A stretch of DNA of 7,045 nucleotides from Candidatus Methanomethylophilaceae archaeon (GTDB lineage: Archaea > Thermoplasmatota > Thermoplasmata > Methanomassiliicoccales > Methanomethylophilaceae): positions 1 to 7,045 of the forward strand of contig JAFPVN010000042.1 of NCBI GenBank assembly GCA_017395275.1. Direction: 5' to 3'. A program made the translations under genes and the position numbers. Below, in pieces: positions 4,981-7,045 of the stretch. Each line of letters opens with the position of its first letter. The first letter of the stretch is position 1. The notes below the pieces were generated by a model that worked only from the letters and a program-made list of their open reading frames with translations, had not been told where the DNA came from and searched no databases.

Positions 4981-7045
4981 ATGAACCTCCTGAGAATGAA
5001 AAATCCAGCGATCGCTGCCAGCACAGCGGCGGCGATCACCGGCAAATCGACATCGATGATCTCCGATCCTCCGTTATCGTCCTCCTCCGTGGCAGTAGCA
5101 CCGGTGATGGAGAACGTACGTGACGCCTCCGCGATACCGACACCTTCCACCTCGGCGGAGACCGTCACGGTACCATCGGCATCCACGGCATGCACGGGGA
5201 TGGATGAGTAGTAGGTCTCGGAGAAACCGTCGGAGAAGGTCACGGTCGCACGGCTGAAGCTGCACTTCATGATCACCTTGACCATCCCGTCCGCCACTTC
5301 GAGGTCGAAGACCTCAAGGTACTTTGCAGAGAGGATCATGGACTCCGTCACAGGAAGGGAGAAATCCCACTTCTCACCGCCATGATACCACCCCAGGAAA
5401 AATGATCCGGATATGGATGGGGCGGTACGTTCTGCTACTGTATCCCCACTACTGACCTGTACTGGGACCCTCCACGATTCAGTGGAGAATGTAACGATAA
5501 TATCGGAACCGTCCCCGGTGCCGACGTACGTCCACACTGCATAGAGATCTGCGGATGCCGTGTTGGAACCGTCGGATGCGGAAAGGATGAAAACACTTCC
5601 GGGGCGATACTCTACTCCGCCGCTCGGGGACAGAGACCAACCTTCGAAATCATATCCCGCCGCAACGGGTATCTGCGACGAGATCAGGAACCTGTACTCC
5701 CTGGAATCGATGACCCTGTACCACGACGAGGGCATCCCCGATACGGACGAGGAACAGTTCCCATGATAGGTGACGGTTATCAGTACGCTATCCGTGACCG
5801 GCCTCAGGGACCATACTGCATACAGCGTAGCCGTACCGGATCCGGACCAGAGATAGACGGAACCGGGAGAGTACTCGGGAGAATCCGCATAAGGTGAGGT
5901 CGCCCACCCGAGGAAAGTGCTCCCGATGAGATAGTAATCGGACTGCGAGACCTCCATAGCATACGGGAAGCCTCCTTCGGAGACCAGCTCCGAATATGAT
6001 CTGTTGACGGTAACGGTCGCCGTGCTACCGCCGGATGCGCCATTGCCGTCGTAGATGATCGTGAACCTGTAGGTCAGCTCCTCGAACACCGCATAATACG
6101 TATTCTCCGAACCGACAGACGAGACTGCCGCATATTCGCCGACCGGTGAACCCTCGCCGATATCGTATGCGGTACGGGACCACCCCTTGAGCGAATAGCC
6201 TGCAGGTGCGAACGAATGGACGGGCAGCCAATAGTCATATCCGGAATACGCGTCATACCCGGCATCGTACATCCCGTACCCGGGTATCCTGAGCTCGATC
6301 CTTGCAGCGGATGCCGAAGTCGCCCACACGGCCTTCAGAACGTTGTATCCGTCGGGCGTGTCGTACAGGTACCCAGGGAAATAGATTGGATCCGAAGCAT
6401 CGCCGGATTGGTTCCAGCCGATGAAGGTGTAACCGTCCTTGGTGACGGAATCACCGCCGGCCAATGCGGTGTAGCCCCCGACTTCAGTGAATGCCGCAAA
6501 CTGGCCGCGGTAATAACCGCCGTTGACATCGTATGCGAGTATGCCCGCCTTCCCGGATGCGATGATCTCCTCATAGGTGTACTCCGCGGCATCGATGCGG
6601 ACGCTCTTCGTTATGGTGTACGTTCCGCCGATGGGGAATACGGCGGGAGAGCCGTCGACATCTATCTCCCATCCCTTCTGACTCCTGGACATCGTATCGG
6701 AAGGCAGCTTGACAGCAGTACCGATCGGCCCATAGAGGTCCCTGAACACGGATCCGTCCCGGTTGAAGACCGTTGCGTGGAGGATGCGGGACGGATCGGT
6801 ACCCGCATCGGATACCTGGATGGCGTAAGTGTAACACACCCCCGTCCCGGCGTACATCGTGATGAATGCCGTACCGGTCAGGCCCGGATTCCCGGACACG
6901 TAGAAATGGACGAGATCGTCCCCGTCCACCACCTTCGTGAAAGTTATGTTGTTGAGGGTGACCGCCCCTATGAACGCTCCGTATTCCTGCGAATATGTCA
7001 ACCCCGTGGACGAGATGTAACCCGTCTGTTCGGAACCGCGCCATA
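4977..7045 (-). CDS. Repeat-rich anchored surface protein, C-terminal 688 residues (5' end off window)
   Basis: The frame is open through the right edge (reading WRGSEQTGYISSTG before the codon at 7001), so the TTG at 7001-6999 is an internal leucine codon rather than a start. The visible part holds an N-terminal beta-rich segment (7045 to about 6775). About six divergent modules of the Listeria/Bacteroides (InlB B-type) repeat follow, marked by motifs such as GYTFIGW, STFLGWATSP, GYDFEGWSLSP and LYAVW. Then come an Ig/PKD-like beta segment (about 5310-5100), an acidic linker (TEEDDNGGSE) and a C-terminal membrane helix (about 5048-4992, LPVIAAAVLAAIAGFFIL) ending in RRFI. The positive tail inside implies that all the modules are outside the cell. 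Such repeats are typical of adhesin-like proteins of gut microbes, including methanogens of the Methanomassiliicoccales; adhesion or host/cell recognition is the likely role. Its stop overlaps the start of the next gene. Confidence 0.85.
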   Translation of the reverse strand, partial: WRGSEQTGYISSTGLTYSQEYGAFIGAVTLNNITFTKVVDGDDLVHFYVSGNPGLTGTAFITMYAGTGVCYTYAIQVSDAGTDPSRILHATVFNRDGSVFRDLYGPIGTAVKLPSDTMSRSQKGWEIDVDGSPAVFPIGGTYTITKSVRIDAAEYTYEEIIASGKAGILAYDVNGGYYRGQFAAFTEVGGYTALAGGDSVTKDGYTFIGWNQSGDASDPIYFPGYLYDTPDGYNVLKAVWATSASAARIELRIPGYGMYDAGYDAYSGYDYWLPVHSFAPAGYSLKGWSRTAYDIGEGSPVGEYAAVSSVGSENTYYAVFEELTYRFTIIYDGNGASGGSTATVTVNRSYSELVSEGGFPYAMEVSQSDYYLIGSTFLGWATSPYADSPEYSPGSVYLWSGSGTATLYAVWSLRPVTDSVLITVTYHGNCSSSVSGMPSSWYRVIDSREYRFLISSQIPVAAGYDFEGWSLSPSGGVEYRPGSVFILSASDGSNTASADLYAVWTYVGTGDGSDIIVTFSTESWRVPVQVSSGDTVAERTAPSISGSFFLGWYHGGEKWDFSLPVTESMILSAKYLEVFDLEVADGMVKVIMKCSFSRATVTFSDGFSETYYSSIPVHAVDADGTVTVSAEVEGVGIAEASRTFSITGATATEEDDNGGSEIIDVDLPVIAAAVLAAIAGFFILRRFI
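4985..4991 (-). promoter_or_regulatory. Strong Shine-Dalgarno for the 634-residue gene
   Basis: The minus strand reads AGGAGGT, then TCAT, then ATG. It lies inside the last codons of the upstream repeat-protein gene (it encodes the RR of RRFI). It gives the 634-residue gene independent ribosome loading besides the ATGA coupling, and it fixes the start codon. Confidence 0.75.
5319..6770 (-). repeat. About six tandem Listeria/Bacteroides-type protein repeats
   Basis: Approximate modules are 6770-6579, 6545-6324, 6299-6084, 6071-5811, 5786-5532 and 5501-5319. Each has a beta strand, a 'G-aromatic-x-(F/L)-x-G-W' turn, a proline/glycine turn (for example EYSPGSVY, EYRPGSVF) and a final strand ending in YAVW or similar. 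The first and last are the most degenerate. Identity is low at protein level and not evident at DNA level, so the repeats are old rather than a recent expansion. Confidence 0.75.

Noticed and set aside
6999..7001. TTG as the start of the repeat-rich protein
   Set aside because: The frame stays open to the window edge with protein-like sequence, and no ribosome-binding site precedes the TTG. It is an internal leucine codon.
1..7045. CRISPR array, tRNA, rRNA or insertion sequence
   Set aside because: I found no regularly spaced direct repeats, no tRNA cloverleaf-like sequence, no rRNA motif and no transposase or integrase reading frame on either strand.
554..7045. Firm assignment as a pleolipovirus
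   Set aside because: Gene order and topology are suggestive, but no protein could be matched to a named pleolipovirus product by sequence, and no replication or integration gene is in view, so it stays a hypothesis.

Overview
The window looks like part of an archaeal genome, probably a gut- or rumen-type methanogen of the Methanomassiliicoccales group or an element living in one. The basis is indirect: G+C-rich coding sequence, Shine-Dalgarno-led operons with overlapping genes, a very large surface protein built from Listeria/Bacteroides-type (InlB B-like) repeats with a C-terminal membrane anchor, and no TAG stop among the nine minus-strand genes. No gene in the window fixes the taxonomy, and a bacterial host cannot be excluded.

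From base 118 to the right edge, every gene I can support lies on the minus strand, so transcription runs right to left in one tightly packed cluster. In order of transcription: (1) 7045-4977, the C-terminal 688 residues of a large repeat-rich surface protein whose start is off the right edge; (2) 4980-3076, a 634-residue secreted or membrane protein with hydrophobic segments at both ends; (3) 3076-3005, a possible 23-residue basic peptide; (4) 3008-2859, a 49-residue protein with two membrane segments; (5) 2857-2009, a 282-residue protein with three N-terminal membrane helices and a cytoplasmic-type domain with coiled coil; (6) 2046-1495, a 183-residue soluble protein of unknown function; (7) 1498-554, a 314-residue P-loop ATPase with a C-terminal helix-turn-helix; (8) 392-195 (or 557-195), a small highly charged protein; (9) 198-118, a 26-residue ORF cut at the left junction. 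Almost every junction is a start/stop overlap (ATGA or TGATG) or a gap of a nucleotide, so products 1-7 are probably co-translated and work together.

Between the ATPase gene and the small charged gene lies a 161-base stretch with a 14-base perfect palindrome, a GC-rich 8-base-stem hairpin and a TATA-like box. It may end the main operon, restart transcription, or serve as a binding site for the HTH-bearing ATPase.

Bases 1-120 are different: about 41% G+C, with plus-strand coding for a piece of a UDP-glucose 4-epimerase (GalE)-like protein that is frameshifted and breaks off at about base 120. This is either an element boundary or a chimeric assembly join.

The order repeat-rich surface protein, multi-TM envelope-like protein, small membrane proteins, soluble protein, ATPase, with no metabolic genes, suggests a self-contained cell-surface or virion module. 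It could be a membrane-enveloped (pleolipovirus-like) provirus or a surface-appendage/DNA-transfer system. This is inference from layout and topology; no hallmark gene (integrase, Rep, capsid) is visible.
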